This document shows positions 18,549 to 26,347 of a DNA stretch of 64,000 nucleotides, in pieces. Where the stretch lies: assembly GCA_021773055.1 (NCBI GenBank), contig JAJFKV010000062.1, positions 1-64,000 on the forward strand. The letters run 5' to 3'. The notes under the pieces are model-generated. The model made no database searches. It was not told the DNA's origin and saw nothing but the letters and a program-made list of their open reading frames with translations. Within the stretch, counting starts at the first letter, position 1. The number at the start of each line of letters is the position of its first letter. A program made the position numbers and the translations under genes. The DNA comes from Woeseiaceae bacterium (GTDB taxonomy: Bacteria; Pseudomonadota; Gammaproteobacteria; Steroidobacterales; Woeseiaceae).

Positions 18549-19397
18549 ATGAGCGATTCCACGGAGCGCATCGAGGTGCATGTGGCAATCGAATCTCCCG
18601 AAGATGCCTCGGTTGATCTATTGCAACGAGCAAGCGGACTGTCGAAGCAGCGAATCAAGCTGGCGATGGCTCAGGGGGCCGTCTGGGTGACTCGAGGGAG
18701 CAATACGCAGCGCTTGCGTCGCGTAAAACGAACGCTGAAAGCCGGTGATGAAGTGCATCTTTATTACGACAGGCGGGTTCTCGAGGAGATTCCGCCTGAG
18801 CCAGGCTTAATAGCTGATGTTGGGGCCTACTCGGTATGGCACAAACCCTATGGTCTACGCTCGCAGGGGTCGAAATGGGGTGATCACTGCACAGTCTCGC
18901 GCTGGGCGGAGCGGCATCTACAGCCTGAGCGTCCGGCCTTCATCGTTCATCGACTGGATCGTGCTGCCAATGGCCTGATTCTGGTCGCGCACTCCAGATC
19001 AATTGCAGCTGCTTTATCCGGTCTTTTTCAAGAACGAAAGGTGGAAAAACGCTACCTTGCGTTGGTGCATGGCGACTTTTCCCGGCCGACCGATCCTGTA
19101 CGGATAGAAGACCCGATCGATGAAAAACAGGCAGTCAGTGAGTTTTCCCGGCGACAAGTCAGCGCCGATGGTGGGCGATCACTGGTGGATGTGCGTATTG
19201 AGACAGGACGCAAACATCAAATTCGCCGTCACCTGGCGGGGCTGGGCCATCCTGTTATCGGAGATCGCCTGTACGGGGACGGGGAGAATGATGGAGTGGA
19301 CCTGCAATTGACTGCGTATCTACTGGCATTTGATTGCCCCGTTAACGAGCAGCAAGTTGAATATCGACTGACGGACGACTTCTTGCCATCGCTTTAG
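18549..19397 (+). CDS. RluA-family RNA pseudouridine synthase
   Basis: 282-residue enzyme converting uridine to pseudouridine in rRNA or tRNA. An S4-like RNA-binding segment occupies about residues 20-75 (LLQRASGLSKQRIKLAM), then the catalytic domain carries the conserved HRLDRAANGLIL, whose Asp is the catalytic residue, and the KRYLALVHG and GRKHQIRRHLAGLGHPVIGD motifs. It begins 17 bases after the molybdopterin enzyme and is probably co-transcribed. Its stop lies one base from the end of the opposing winged-helix gene. The modified site cannot be named; it is shorter than RluC and RluD, resembling TruC-like members. Confidence 0.9.
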   Translation: MSDSTERIEVHVAIESPEDASVDLLQRASGLSKQRIKLAMAQGAVWVTRGSNTQRLRRVKRTLKAGDEVHLYYDRRVLEEIPPEPGLIADVGAYSVWHKPYGLRSQGSKWGDHCTVSRWAERHLQPERPAFIVHRLDRAANGLILVAHSRSIAAALSGLFQERKVEKRYLALVHGDFSRPTDPVRIEDPIDEKQAVSEFSRRQVSADGGRSLVDVRIETGRKHQIRRHLAGLGHPVIGDRLYGDGENDGVDLQLTAYLLAFDCPVNEQQVEYRLTDDFLPSL

Positions 19398-19398
19398 T

Positions 19399-19785
19399 CT
19401 ACGAAAAGACCATTTTTTCGATTTCGGTAATGTCGTCATCGAGGCGGCTCGCAAGCAGCATGCCCCTTTGTGTGGCGCGGACTTTTGGTGTGCTTTCAGG
19501 CTCATCGTTGGCCATTGGCCGGATTAATTTGCTGATCGTCAGGCGTTCGAGGCAGAGTGAAACTGTGTCAGAGCTAAGGCCGATCAGCTCAGCCAGACGT
19601 TCGATGGTCATAATTCCCTGATTACAAATCACAGAAAGTAAAACGAAATCGCGAACTTCAAGTCCGTGTTTCTGTATGAGGCCCGCTATGGACTCGCCAT
19701 CTCGAGCGTATTTCTCAAGCAACTCACCATATATGGGCAAATTTGGATCCGCTCGACGTAGCATATCGTTGGCCTCTTCCCACAT
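19399..19785 (-). CDS. Winged-helix (MarR-like) regulatory protein, copy A
   Basis: 128-residue protein with a winged helix-turn-helix core at about residues 40-105: VRDFVLLSVICNQGIMTIERLAELIGLSSDTVSLCLERL, here quoted in parts, gives the helices VRDFVLLS, MTIERLAELIG and TVSLCLERL. It lacks the long dimerisation helices of classical MarR, so it is a reduced form. It is clearly homologous to the protein at 22966-23322: the segments RDF(V/I)LLS, QG-MTI-RLA--IG and V-L---RLT align without gaps. The two copies bracket a response regulator and hybrid kinase. Target genes are unknown; the divergent response regulator promoter 160 bases away is the obvious candidate. Confidence 0.75.
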   Translation of the reverse strand: MWEEANDMLRRADPNLPIYGELLEKYARDGESIAGLIQKHGLEVRDFVLLSVICNQGIMTIERLAELIGLSSDTVSLCLERLTISKLIRPMANDEPESTPKVRATQRGMLLASRLDDDITEIEKMVFS

Positions 19786-19948
19786 TGCTCCGCAACCAAC
19801 CTAGCAGCCCGTACATGACGAACTGATGAATGCACAGCGGATCGCACACCAGGTGCCCTAATGACGTTGGCCGCGAGCGCGGTTCTTGGCAACGCAGTTC
19901 GTTCCGTGTAATTTCTTGTGACGAATGATGCGATCGGAATTGTGAGCG

Positions 19949-20635
19949 GTGCGAATATTAGTAGTTGAAGACGAGGTATCCCTGGCGAACGGTATCGCCG
20001 AGGCACTTCGCTTGAACGCGTATTCAGTGGATATCGCACCTAACGGCACCTCGGCTGACCAGCTCATGTTCGCAAACTTCTACGATTTGGCAATTGTTGA
20101 CTGGGGAATTCCACCGCCCAGCGGTATCGAATTGATTCGTCACTGGCGTGACGAAGGCATCGAAATTGCGATAATCATGTTGACGGCACGAGATGAGCTG
20201 GATGACCGGATCGATGGGCTTGATAGCGGAGCGGATGACTACCTTGGCAAGCCGTTCGAATTGCGTGAGTTGCTGGCTCGAGTGCGCACACTTCTAAGAC
20301 GATCTGACAAATCCGTCCATGTGACTTACCAGGTTGATAACGTCGAGTTGGACCGGCGCCGGGTTGAGGTAAGACTTGACGGTAACAACCTGCAGCTTTC
20401 ACCCAAGGAATTTGCACTACTTGAATACTTGATGACGCGTCAGGATGAAGTCGTAAGCCGCAGCGAAATAATCGAACATATCTGGGACGATGCCTACGAT
20501 TCGGTCAGCAATCTGGTCGACGTAGTCGTTTATCGATTACGCAAGAAGATTGATGGTGACAATCCGAAACGACTCTTGCACACCAGGAAGGGGTCCGGTT
20601 ACATGCTCACCAGTTCCCGGATTCGACCGGCATAA
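19949..20635 (+). CDS. OmpR/PhoB-family response regulator
   Basis: 228-residue two-component regulator. The receiver domain (residues 1-115) has the acidic pair EDE at the N-terminus, the phospho-acceptor Asp51 in AIVDWGIPP, the Thr of MLTARDE and the Lys of LGKPFEL. The C-terminal half is a winged-helix DNA-binding domain of OmpR type with LSPKEFALLEYLM and VVVYRLRKKI and the terminal HTRKGSGYML. The start is GTG at 19949. The hybrid kinase gene is convergent, its stop lying seven bases beyond this stop, so the pair is probably cognate but not co-transcribed. The signal is unknown. Confidence 0.93.
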   Translation: MRILVVEDEVSLANGIAEALRLNAYSVDIAPNGTSADQLMFANFYDLAIVDWGIPPPSGIELIRHWRDEGIEIAIIMLTARDELDDRIDGLDSGADDYLGKPFELRELLARVRTLLRRSDKSVHVTYQVDNVELDRRRVEVRLDGNNLQLSPKEFALLEYLMTRQDEVVSRSEIIEHIWDDAYDSVSNLVDVVVYRLRKKIDGDNPKRLLHTRKGSGYMLTSSRIRPA

Positions 20636-20642
20636 ATTCACA

Positions 20643-22532
20643 TTAGGTGTACGGCAGGACTTCCTCAATTGCCGTCGCCAGTTGCTCCACCGTGAACGGT
20701 TTCGACAGGAAGACCGTGCGTGTATCGTCTATCGGCAAACCGCCGAGAGCCTCGATGCCTTGCCCTGAAATAAAGATGACGGGGAGGTCTGGCCGCTCTT
20801 CGCGTAAATGACTCACAAGTGATTTTCCGCCACGCCCAGGCATCACGACATCGGTTATCAATAACGAGACGCTATTACGCAGTTCATCGTATGTCCGCAA
20901 TGCGGCGTCGCCATCGGGCGCACTCCACACGTGGTAGCCGAGCAAATCGAGGATCTCAGAAGTGGATTTTCGAAGTTCCGCGTTGTCGTCAACAAAGAGA
21001 ATGCCGCTTTGTTTACTCCGACAGGCGATGGGGGAAATCTCTCCGGAGCTGGTTTTTCTCGGCAGCTGTTCTGTTCTTGGCAACAAGATCGTAAATACGG
21101 TGCCGCCGTGTTCCGGGCTCGACACCGAGACTTCGCCACCATTCTGCGTAACAATGTTGTGTACTGTGGTTAGCCCGATACCACTATTGTGAGCTTCGGA
21201 TTTTGTTGTAAAAAACGGCTCGAAGATCTTCTCGAGAATGTCCTCCGGAATGCCAGACCCGTCATCAGTAACACGCAGACTAATACAGTCGTCTCGCGCG
21301 GCCCTGTTTACGTGGATCTCGATGGTTCCGCCGCTGGGCAGCGCATCACGGGAATTGAGGACCAGGTTCAACAGGATTTGCTCGACGTTAGCCGGATCCA
21401 TCAGGACATTATTTGGACCCGAATCGCAAAAGATATTCAGTTGGATATCGTCACCGATCAACCTCGACACCATCCTGGTCAGTTCCTCGACAGCAGAATT
21501 CAGTTCAATGACCTTGGGTTTGAAAGGCTGTCGCCGACTGAAAGACAGGAGTCGCCTGATCAACGTGGCCGATTTTTCGCTCGTTGCGATAATGCCATTC
21601 AGTCGATCGATAATGGGGTCATCCGTTCCCGTGCGGAGTTTGGCGACTTCACATTGCGTTATCACGGCGGCCAGGTGGTTATTCACGTCATGGGCTATGC
21701 CGTTGGCCAGCCTTCCAACCGCTTCCATTTTTTGTGCTTGCAAAAGGTGAGCTTCGCTTTCACGGGCGGCTAACTCCGCACGCATGCGCAGTCTCTCGCG
21801 TTGCCACAAGCCCACGACACTCAGGCCTATGACCAGGATCCAGGCTATGTTGATTGCCCGCACGAGAAGAATTCTACGTGTTTCCAGAGCACCCACCGCC
21901 GCTTCTATAAAACTGTTCAGATCATGCAAATGCCCCAGAAGTGATGCGAATTCGGCATCCAGCTCCACATCGGTGGCCGAACCGATTCCGACCGTATCAC
22001 CGCGTAGAAAGCCGTCCAGGCGCCGCTCTGAAATATCAGTAACACCGACCAGTCCTGCCCTAACCAGGACAAGTTTCTCGATTAATTGCGTTCGATCACC
22101 AACCCCGAGGACGACGCTCTCGCGCCGGGACGCCGCGTAATCGTCGATGCTGTCGAGCCGTTGCATAGCGCTTTCCAACATGCGACGGATGTCACTGATA
22201 TCGACGAGATCACCCGTCACATATTCTTCCACCCAAAGATGGCTGAGCGCGACGTCAGTCTGCATGCTGTGAACGACGCCATCAATTCTTGAGTGTGTCG
22301 AATATCGCTGATGCAGTCGGTCAACGACGAGGATCATGGCCAGCGCTGCGCTCCCCAGCACGAGAATCATCAGGGGAAACAGAATGAGTTGCCTTGTGTG
22401 TCTTGTGGCTGTGATATTGGCCGACTCAGTGATTAGCGAGGACATACGTGCCCAGACATTAGCAGTGAGCCAAGTCACCTTCAAGCCAGCAGAGCCGTGG
22501 GCTGAGCCGTTCATCTCGGTGTCATTCGTCAA
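20643..22532 (-). CDS. Hybrid sensor histidine kinase with C-terminal receiver
   Basis: 629-residue inner-membrane kinase. Two membrane helices (about 50-72 and 225-243) bracket a periplasmic four-helix-type sensor. The phospho-acceptor His281 lies in NGIAHDVNNHLAAV, the ATP-binding domain has LNLVLNSRDAL, DDGSGIP and the GIGLTTVHNIV lid, and a receiver follows with Asp561 in LLITDVVMPG and Lys in LSKPF. A terminal receiver usually means either a phosphorelay or self-regulation; no histidine phosphotransfer protein is seen nearby. The start codon is uncertain: TTG at 22532 is used, with ATGs at codons 7 and 30. Thirteen bases separate it from the divergent receiver-like gene. Confidence 0.9.
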   Translation of the reverse strand: MTNDTEMNGSAHGSAGLKVTWLTANVWARMSSLITESANITATRHTRQLILFPLMILVLGSAALAMILVVDRLHQRYSTHSRIDGVVHSMQTDVALSHLWVEEYVTGDLVDISDIRRMLESAMQRLDSIDDYAASRRESVVLGVGDRTQLIEKLVLVRAGLVGVTDISERRLDGFLRGDTVGIGSATDVELDAEFASLLGHLHDLNSFIEAAVGALETRRILLVRAINIAWILVIGLSVVGLWQRERLRMRAELAARESEAHLLQAQKMEAVGRLANGIAHDVNNHLAAVITQCEVAKLRTGTDDPIIDRLNGIIATSEKSATLIRRLLSFSRRQPFKPKVIELNSAVEELTRMVSRLIGDDIQLNIFCDSGPNNVLMDPANVEQILLNLVLNSRDALPSGGTIEIHVNRAARDDCISLRVTDDGSGIPEDILEKIFEPFFTTKSEAHNSGIGLTTVHNIVTQNGGEVSVSSPEHGGTVFTILLPRTEQLPRKTSSGEISPIACRSKQSGILFVDDNAELRKSTSEILDLLGYHVWSAPDGDAALRTYDELRNSVSLLITDVVMPGRGGKSLVSHLREERPDLPVIFISGQGIEALGGLPIDDTRTVFLSKPFTVEQLATAIEEVLPYT

Positions 22533-22545
22533 TTGTTAAAGTTAT

Positions 22546-22950
22546 ATGCATACAGCATTGGCAGTGAACGAAATAATACCCGTGAAAACCGTTTTAGTTG
22601 TTGAACGTGATCCAGACCTTCAGGACTCAATTTGCGAATTGATCACATCGTTCGGCTATCGGGCGCTTGCTGCGACAAATTGCGCGAGCGGGATTGCTTT
22701 CCTGTCAGTGCCGGAACCCCGGATTGACTGCTTGCTTCTCGGCCACGTGACACCTCACTCGAGTAGTTCGGATTCGCTTGCGACAATTCGCCGGCTTGCT
22801 CGAGCTTTGCCAGCCCTCATAGTTCACGACGGAGAAGACCCCGATATCTCAGAAGGTCCCTATTCGAGCGACAAGGTCGACGCACTTGATTTACCTTTTT
22901 CTGCGTATGAGCTGAAGCAACGATTACATGGCTTCCTGGACAATCCCTGA
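22546..22950 (+). CDS. Degenerate receiver-domain protein (pseudo-receiver)
   Basis: 134-residue stand-alone protein with the length and strand order of a response-regulator receiver: VLVVERDPDL, then RIDCLLLGHVTP, then LPALIVHD, then LDLPFSAYEL. All key phosphorylation residues are altered: the acidic pair reads E-R instead of D/E-D, the phospho-acceptor Asp is Gly, the Thr/Ser switch is replaced and the Lys before Pro-Phe is Leu. It should therefore fold as a receiver but not be phosphorylated in the usual way. It starts 13 bases from the divergent hybrid kinase and is followed after 15 bases by winged-helix copy B. A GTG at 22582 is a possible later start. Confidence 0.7.
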   Translation: MHTALAVNEIIPVKTVLVVERDPDLQDSICELITSFGYRALAATNCASGIAFLSVPEPRIDCLLLGHVTPHSSSSDSLATIRRLARALPALIVHDGEDPDISEGPYSSDKVDALDLPFSAYELKQRLHGFLDNP

Positions 22951-22965
22951 GGATCGGATGCAGCA

Positions 22966-23322
22966 ATGAGTAACATCAAGCAAATGCTTAGCGGTGCAAA
23001 TACTTCGATATCAGGTCAGTCGGCTGCGCTCTTCGTTACCGAGGATGACTCTTTGGCCGCATTGATACTTCACCACGACATCAAAGTTCGTGATTTCATT
23101 CTGCTGTCATTTCTTTCTGATCAGGGACCAATGACCATTTTACGACTGGCGAACGTTATTGGGATCGAACCACAGGAGGTGACTCTCAGCGTCAAACGCC
23201 TGACCGGCAAAGGTCTATTGCTGCGCGATCCGACCGATACCAATGCAGTATCTGATGAGATGGTTACACTGACGGGGCGTGGTCAGGACATCGCCTCGCG
23301 GATCTGCGACCAGATAGATTGA
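22966..23322 (+). CDS. Winged-helix (MarR-like) regulatory protein, copy B
   Basis: 118-residue paralogue of the protein at 19399-19785. The winged-helix core at about residues 38-100 contains VRDFILLSFLSDQGPMTI, then RLANVIGIEPQEVTLSVKRLT, and ends with the wing LLLRDPTD and MVTLTGRG. It sits in a same-strand run after the pseudo-receiver (15-base gap) and before a small unidentified gene. Pseudo-receiver and this DNA-binding protein could together replace a single response regulator, which is inference from adjacency. Expression may depend on the promoter between the pseudo-receiver and kinase genes. No metal or ligand site is recognisable. Confidence 0.72.
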   Translation: MSNIKQMLSGANTSISGQSAALFVTEDDSLAALILHHDIKVRDFILLSFLSDQGPMTILRLANVIGIEPQEVTLSVKRLTGKGLLLRDPTDTNAVSDEMVTLTGRGQDIASRICDQID

Positions 23323-23338
23323 TCATGGAGATCTACTG

Positions 23339-23614
23339 TTGAAACCCTCTGTCGCCGAGGTGGTGAATGATGCAATCGATAGCCCCACCGAATTCACTGT
23401 GCAAGTGTGTGCCGGAGATGGCCGACTGATAAGCGAGTACTCACTGACGTGGGAGGAACACCAGGTTCGAACTCTCGCAGCAGCCGAGCGCTGCGCCCTC
23501 ACTGAGCTATCCAATTATCGCGGAGAGCCGGTCGTTGTTGTCGTGAGCGAGCAAACGCTTACGAAACTCCGCCAGGTGCATGTCAACCTGGTTCCGAACG
23601 AGCCCTGCGAATAG
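23339..23614 (+). CDS. Small hypothetical protein
   Basis: 91-residue frame starting at a TTG, with GGAG eight bases upstream. It has no signal peptide or membrane segment. The product is acidic in its first half (TEFTVQVCAGDGRLISEYS) and ends with an alternating hydrophobic strand region, EPVVVVVSEQTLTKL, suggesting an alpha/beta fold. It follows winged-helix copy B after 16 bases and probably shares its transcript. Its last 32 bases overlap the AlaX-type gene tail to tail. No family is recognised. Support is the ribosome site, position and plausible composition. Confidence 0.5.
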   Translation: MKPSVAEVVNDAIDSPTEFTVQVCAGDGRLISEYSLTWEEHQVRTLAAAERCALTELSNYRGEPVVVVVSEQTLTKLRQVHVNLVPNEPCE

Positions 23615-24344
23615 GGCTGCTTGCAAGCAACAAGTGGACACGACGGTTACGTTTGCCTTTGTTCTCGATCTTGCTGATCCGCACGACACCAACTTCGCTG
23701 CTATTGTTCACATGCGTGCCACCGCAGGGTTGGTAGTCAACATTCTGAATCCGCACGGTGCGAATATCGCCAACGCCTCTTGGCGGCTGCACCGACATCG
23801 TTCGAATCAGTTCAGGTCGCTCGTCCAGCTCTGCTTCGGTAATAGTTCCGAAAACGACGGGGTGTGCCTCTCTGACAAGCGCGTTAATTCGCGTTGTCAG
23901 ATCCTCTTTGTCGAGCGTGTGCTCGCCAAGATCAAAATCCAGTCGGCTCTTGTCTCTGCCGACCGATCCGCCAGTCACAGGCACCGGAATTAGTGACCCC
24001 AGAAGGTGCATGCAGGTATGCATTCGCATGTGTTTGAAGCGCCGCTCCCAGTCGATCGCGATATCTACGGTGTCGCCGGGATTCAGTCCGTGCTCTTCGG
24101 TGTCCAGTTGATGCTTGATTTGCTCGAACGATTCACCTTTGCGCGTATCCAGCACTTTGTGTGTTCTGCCATCGGGGCCGGTCAATTCACCTGTATCCCC
24201 CGGCTGTCCGCCACCGAGGGGATAGAAAATTGTTGCGTCGAGTTCGACCCACTCACCGCTTACGAGTGTGACCTTTGCCCGCAGTTCTTTCTTGTAGCTG
24301 TCATCGTAGTAAGACCTTATTACGGGATGCACGCTGCTACTCAA
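23583..24344 (-). CDS. Alanyl-tRNA editing protein (AlaX-like)
   Basis: 253-residue stand-alone editing domain that hydrolyses mischarged Ser- or Gly-tRNA(Ala). The signature FYPLGGGQPGDTG lies near residue 40, the zinc ligands are in HTCMH near 110 and CGGTH near 210, and the family motif NVDYQPCGGTHV is intact. The N-terminal extension makes it an AlaX-M/L-sized protein. The first codon is a TTG overlapping the gdhA stop, so translation is coupled to glutamate dehydrogenase; a GTG four codons later is an alternative. The coupling to amino-acid metabolism is notable but no direct link is known to me. Confidence 0.88.
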   Translation of the reverse strand: MSSSVHPVIRSYYDDSYKKELRAKVTLVSGEWVELDATIFYPLGGGQPGDTGELTGPDGRTHKVLDTRKGESFEQIKHQLDTEEHGLNPGDTVDIAIDWERRFKHMRMHTCMHLLGSLIPVPVTGGSVGRDKSRLDFDLGEHTLDKEDLTTRINALVREAHPVVFGTITEAELDERPELIRTMSVQPPRGVGDIRTVRIQNVDYQPCGGTHVNNSSEVGVVRISKIENKGKRNRRVHLLLASSPIRRARSEPG

Positions 24345-25696
24345 ACGACGCCGTAGGCGACCATCGCATTGGCGACTTTCAGGAAGCCGGCGATGTTCGC
24401 ACCTCGCACGTAATCAATGTGTTTGCGACCGGTATTACTTCCATACTCAACGCACTGCTCATGAATATTGTGCATGATTTTCTGAAGTGACTCGTGGACC
24501 TCGTCCTTGGACCAGGTTCTGCGGATGCTGTTCTGCGTCATCTCGAGCCCGGAAATCGCAACACCGCCGGCATTGGCGGCCTTGCTCGGCGCAAATAGAA
24601 TGTCTGCGTCGACAAACTTCTGTACGCCCTCCTGTTCCACCGGCATGTTAGCGCCTTCAGACACAGCCATACAGCCATTCTTAATCAAAATATCGGCATC
24701 CGCCTCGCTCAGTTCATTCTGAGTGGCACACGGAAAGACCAAATCACCGGGTACCTGCCATGGTCGTTCGCTATCGAAGAACGGAACACCGTATTCCTTT
24801 GCATATTCGGAGATTCGTCCGCGCTTGTTGATCTTGAGGTCGATAATGTATTCGAGCTTGTCGGTATCGATGCCATCTTTGTCATAGATGTAACCGGAAG
24901 AGTCCGACATGGTGACGACATTGCCACCGAGATCAATAATCTTTTCTGCTGTGTAGGTGGAAACGTTGCCGGATCCGGAAATGAGGCACGTCTTGCCCTC
25001 AATACTGTCGTCGCAGCGCGCCAGCATATCTTGCATCATGTAGACCACACCGTATCCGGTTGCCTCTTTACGAATTGGACTGCCGCCAAATTCAAGACCC
25101 TTACCCGTCAATACGCCTGAAAAACGATTGGTCAGGCGTTTGTATTGACCAAACAGGTAGCCGATTTCACGCGCGCCAACTCCGATATCGCCGGCCGGTA
25201 CATCGATGTGATCGCCGATATGCCGATGCAGTTCCGTCATGAACGACTGACAGAAACGCATAATTTCGTTGTTTGTTTTACCCTTGGGATTGAAGTCTGA
25301 GCCGCCCTTGCCGCCACCGAGTGGTAAGCCGGTCAGGCTGTTCTTGAAAGTCTGCTCGAATGCCAGAAACTTCAGAATGCTCTGGTTGACGCTGGGGTCA
25401 AATCGCAGCCCACCCTTGTAGGGTCCGATCGCATTGCTGTTTTGCACGCGATAACCGCGATTGACTCTGATGTTGCCCGTGCGGTCGGTCCAGCATACAC
25501 GGAATGAGACGATTCGATCGGGCTCGGCGATGCGGCGGAAGATCTGCATCTCATGGTAGATTTCTTTGTCTCGAATAAAGTCGAAGACATTTGACGCCAC
25601 TTCGTAAACCGCTTGGTGAAACTCTGTTTCGCCAGGGTTTCGTCGCACGAGTCCTGCCATGAACTGATCGACATCTACATGATCGGAAATAGCCAT
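24341..25696 (-). CDS. gdhA: NADP-specific glutamate dehydrogenase
   Basis: 451-residue hexameric enzyme that makes glutamate from 2-oxoglutarate and ammonium with NADPH. The substrate-binding block PLGGGKGGSDFNPKGK, with the conserved lysines, lies near residue 110, and the nucleotide-binding GSGNVSTYTAEKI near 240. Length and the bacterial type-I pattern (GPYKGGLRFDPSV) match E. coli GdhA. The start at 25696 has GGTGAG just upstream. It is followed with a four-base overlap by the AlaX-type gene. GDH is usually used at high ammonium; no glutamate synthase gene is present in the window. Confidence 0.96.
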   Translation of the reverse strand: MAISDHVDVDQFMAGLVRRNPGETEFHQAVYEVASNVFDFIRDKEIYHEMQIFRRIAEPDRIVSFRVCWTDRTGNIRVNRGYRVQNSNAIGPYKGGLRFDPSVNQSILKFLAFEQTFKNSLTGLPLGGGKGGSDFNPKGKTNNEIMRFCQSFMTELHRHIGDHIDVPAGDIGVGAREIGYLFGQYKRLTNRFSGVLTGKGLEFGGSPIRKEATGYGVVYMMQDMLARCDDSIEGKTCLISGSGNVSTYTAEKIIDLGGNVVTMSDSSGYIYDKDGIDTDKLEYIIDLKINKRGRISEYAKEYGVPFFDSERPWQVPGDLVFPCATQNELSEADADILIKNGCMAVSEGANMPVEQEGVQKFVDADILFAPSKAANAGGVAISGLEMTQNSIRRTWSKDEVHESLQKIMHNIHEQCVEYGSNTGRKHIDYVRGANIAGFLKVANAMVAYGVV

Positions 25697-25847
25697 ATCT
25701 CACCACGTATCTGAGTTTCGATTGCGTGAAGATATAGAAAATTCGCGCGGATTACGAGTGGTGGAAAGCGCGTATAAGTCGACTTTGCGCGACGAAGTGT
25801 TAGGACGATCCGTTCACAGGTTCGATTATCCCTGTACCATTTGTGCC

Positions 25848-26240
25848 ATGAAAAACTGCAATTCATGCGGGAAATGTTGTGAGACGGCAGGCAATGGAGG
25901 ATTGTCGGCTGCGCCTGAAGAAATTGACTGGTGGGAAACGTATCGACCGGAGATAGCTCGTTACGTTCAAGATGGGAGAATCTGGATTGATCCGAAGACA
26001 GGTGAGTACTTCGCGGATTGTCCCTGGCTGCGATATTCACCTGATAACAATAAGACGACTTGCGATATCTATTACGATCGACCTGAAGACTGCCGACATT
26101 ATCCCGTCGACATCGCACAGATGGTTCGCCACGGTTGTGAAATGCTTGAGCCGCGAGATTTCAGAGACGTGGAACTCGCGCAACTAAAACTGGATGCGAT
26201 CATGATCGGTAGTCGACCGTCGGTCTTGAAGAACAAATAG
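25848..26240 (+). CDS. YkgJ-family Cys-cluster protein
   Basis: 130-residue cytoplasmic protein beginning MKNCNSCGKCC, the C-x2-C-x2-CC cluster that defines the YkgJ (CxxCxxCC) family and is thought to bind zinc or iron. Further Cys in ADCPWL, TTCDIY, EDCRHYP and HGCEML complete a possible metal site. The ATG at 25848 is chosen because it starts directly at the cluster, as in relatives; the frame is open further upstream. It diverges from gdhA with about 150 bases between, which hold no obvious signal. The biochemical role of the family is not established. Confidence 0.82.
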   Translation: MKNCNSCGKCCETAGNGGLSAAPEEIDWWETYRPEIARYVQDGRIWIDPKTGEYFADCPWLRYSPDNNKTTCDIYYDRPEDCRHYPVDIAQMVRHGCEMLEPRDFRDVELAQLKLDAIMIGSRPSVLKNK

Positions 26241-26347
26241 CGATAGCTTGTTTTCAATTCATATCGTTTTCGTCCAGATAATTTTGCGACTCTCGACTCT
26301 CGGTGAGCTGTCCCCAATCACTGCCAGTTTGATAGAATAGCCGGGCC

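Noticed and set aside
19399..23614. Toxin-antitoxin or defence island
   Set aside because: The small genes are winged-helix and receiver-like proteins beside a kinase; no nuclease, toxin fold or phage-related gene is visible.
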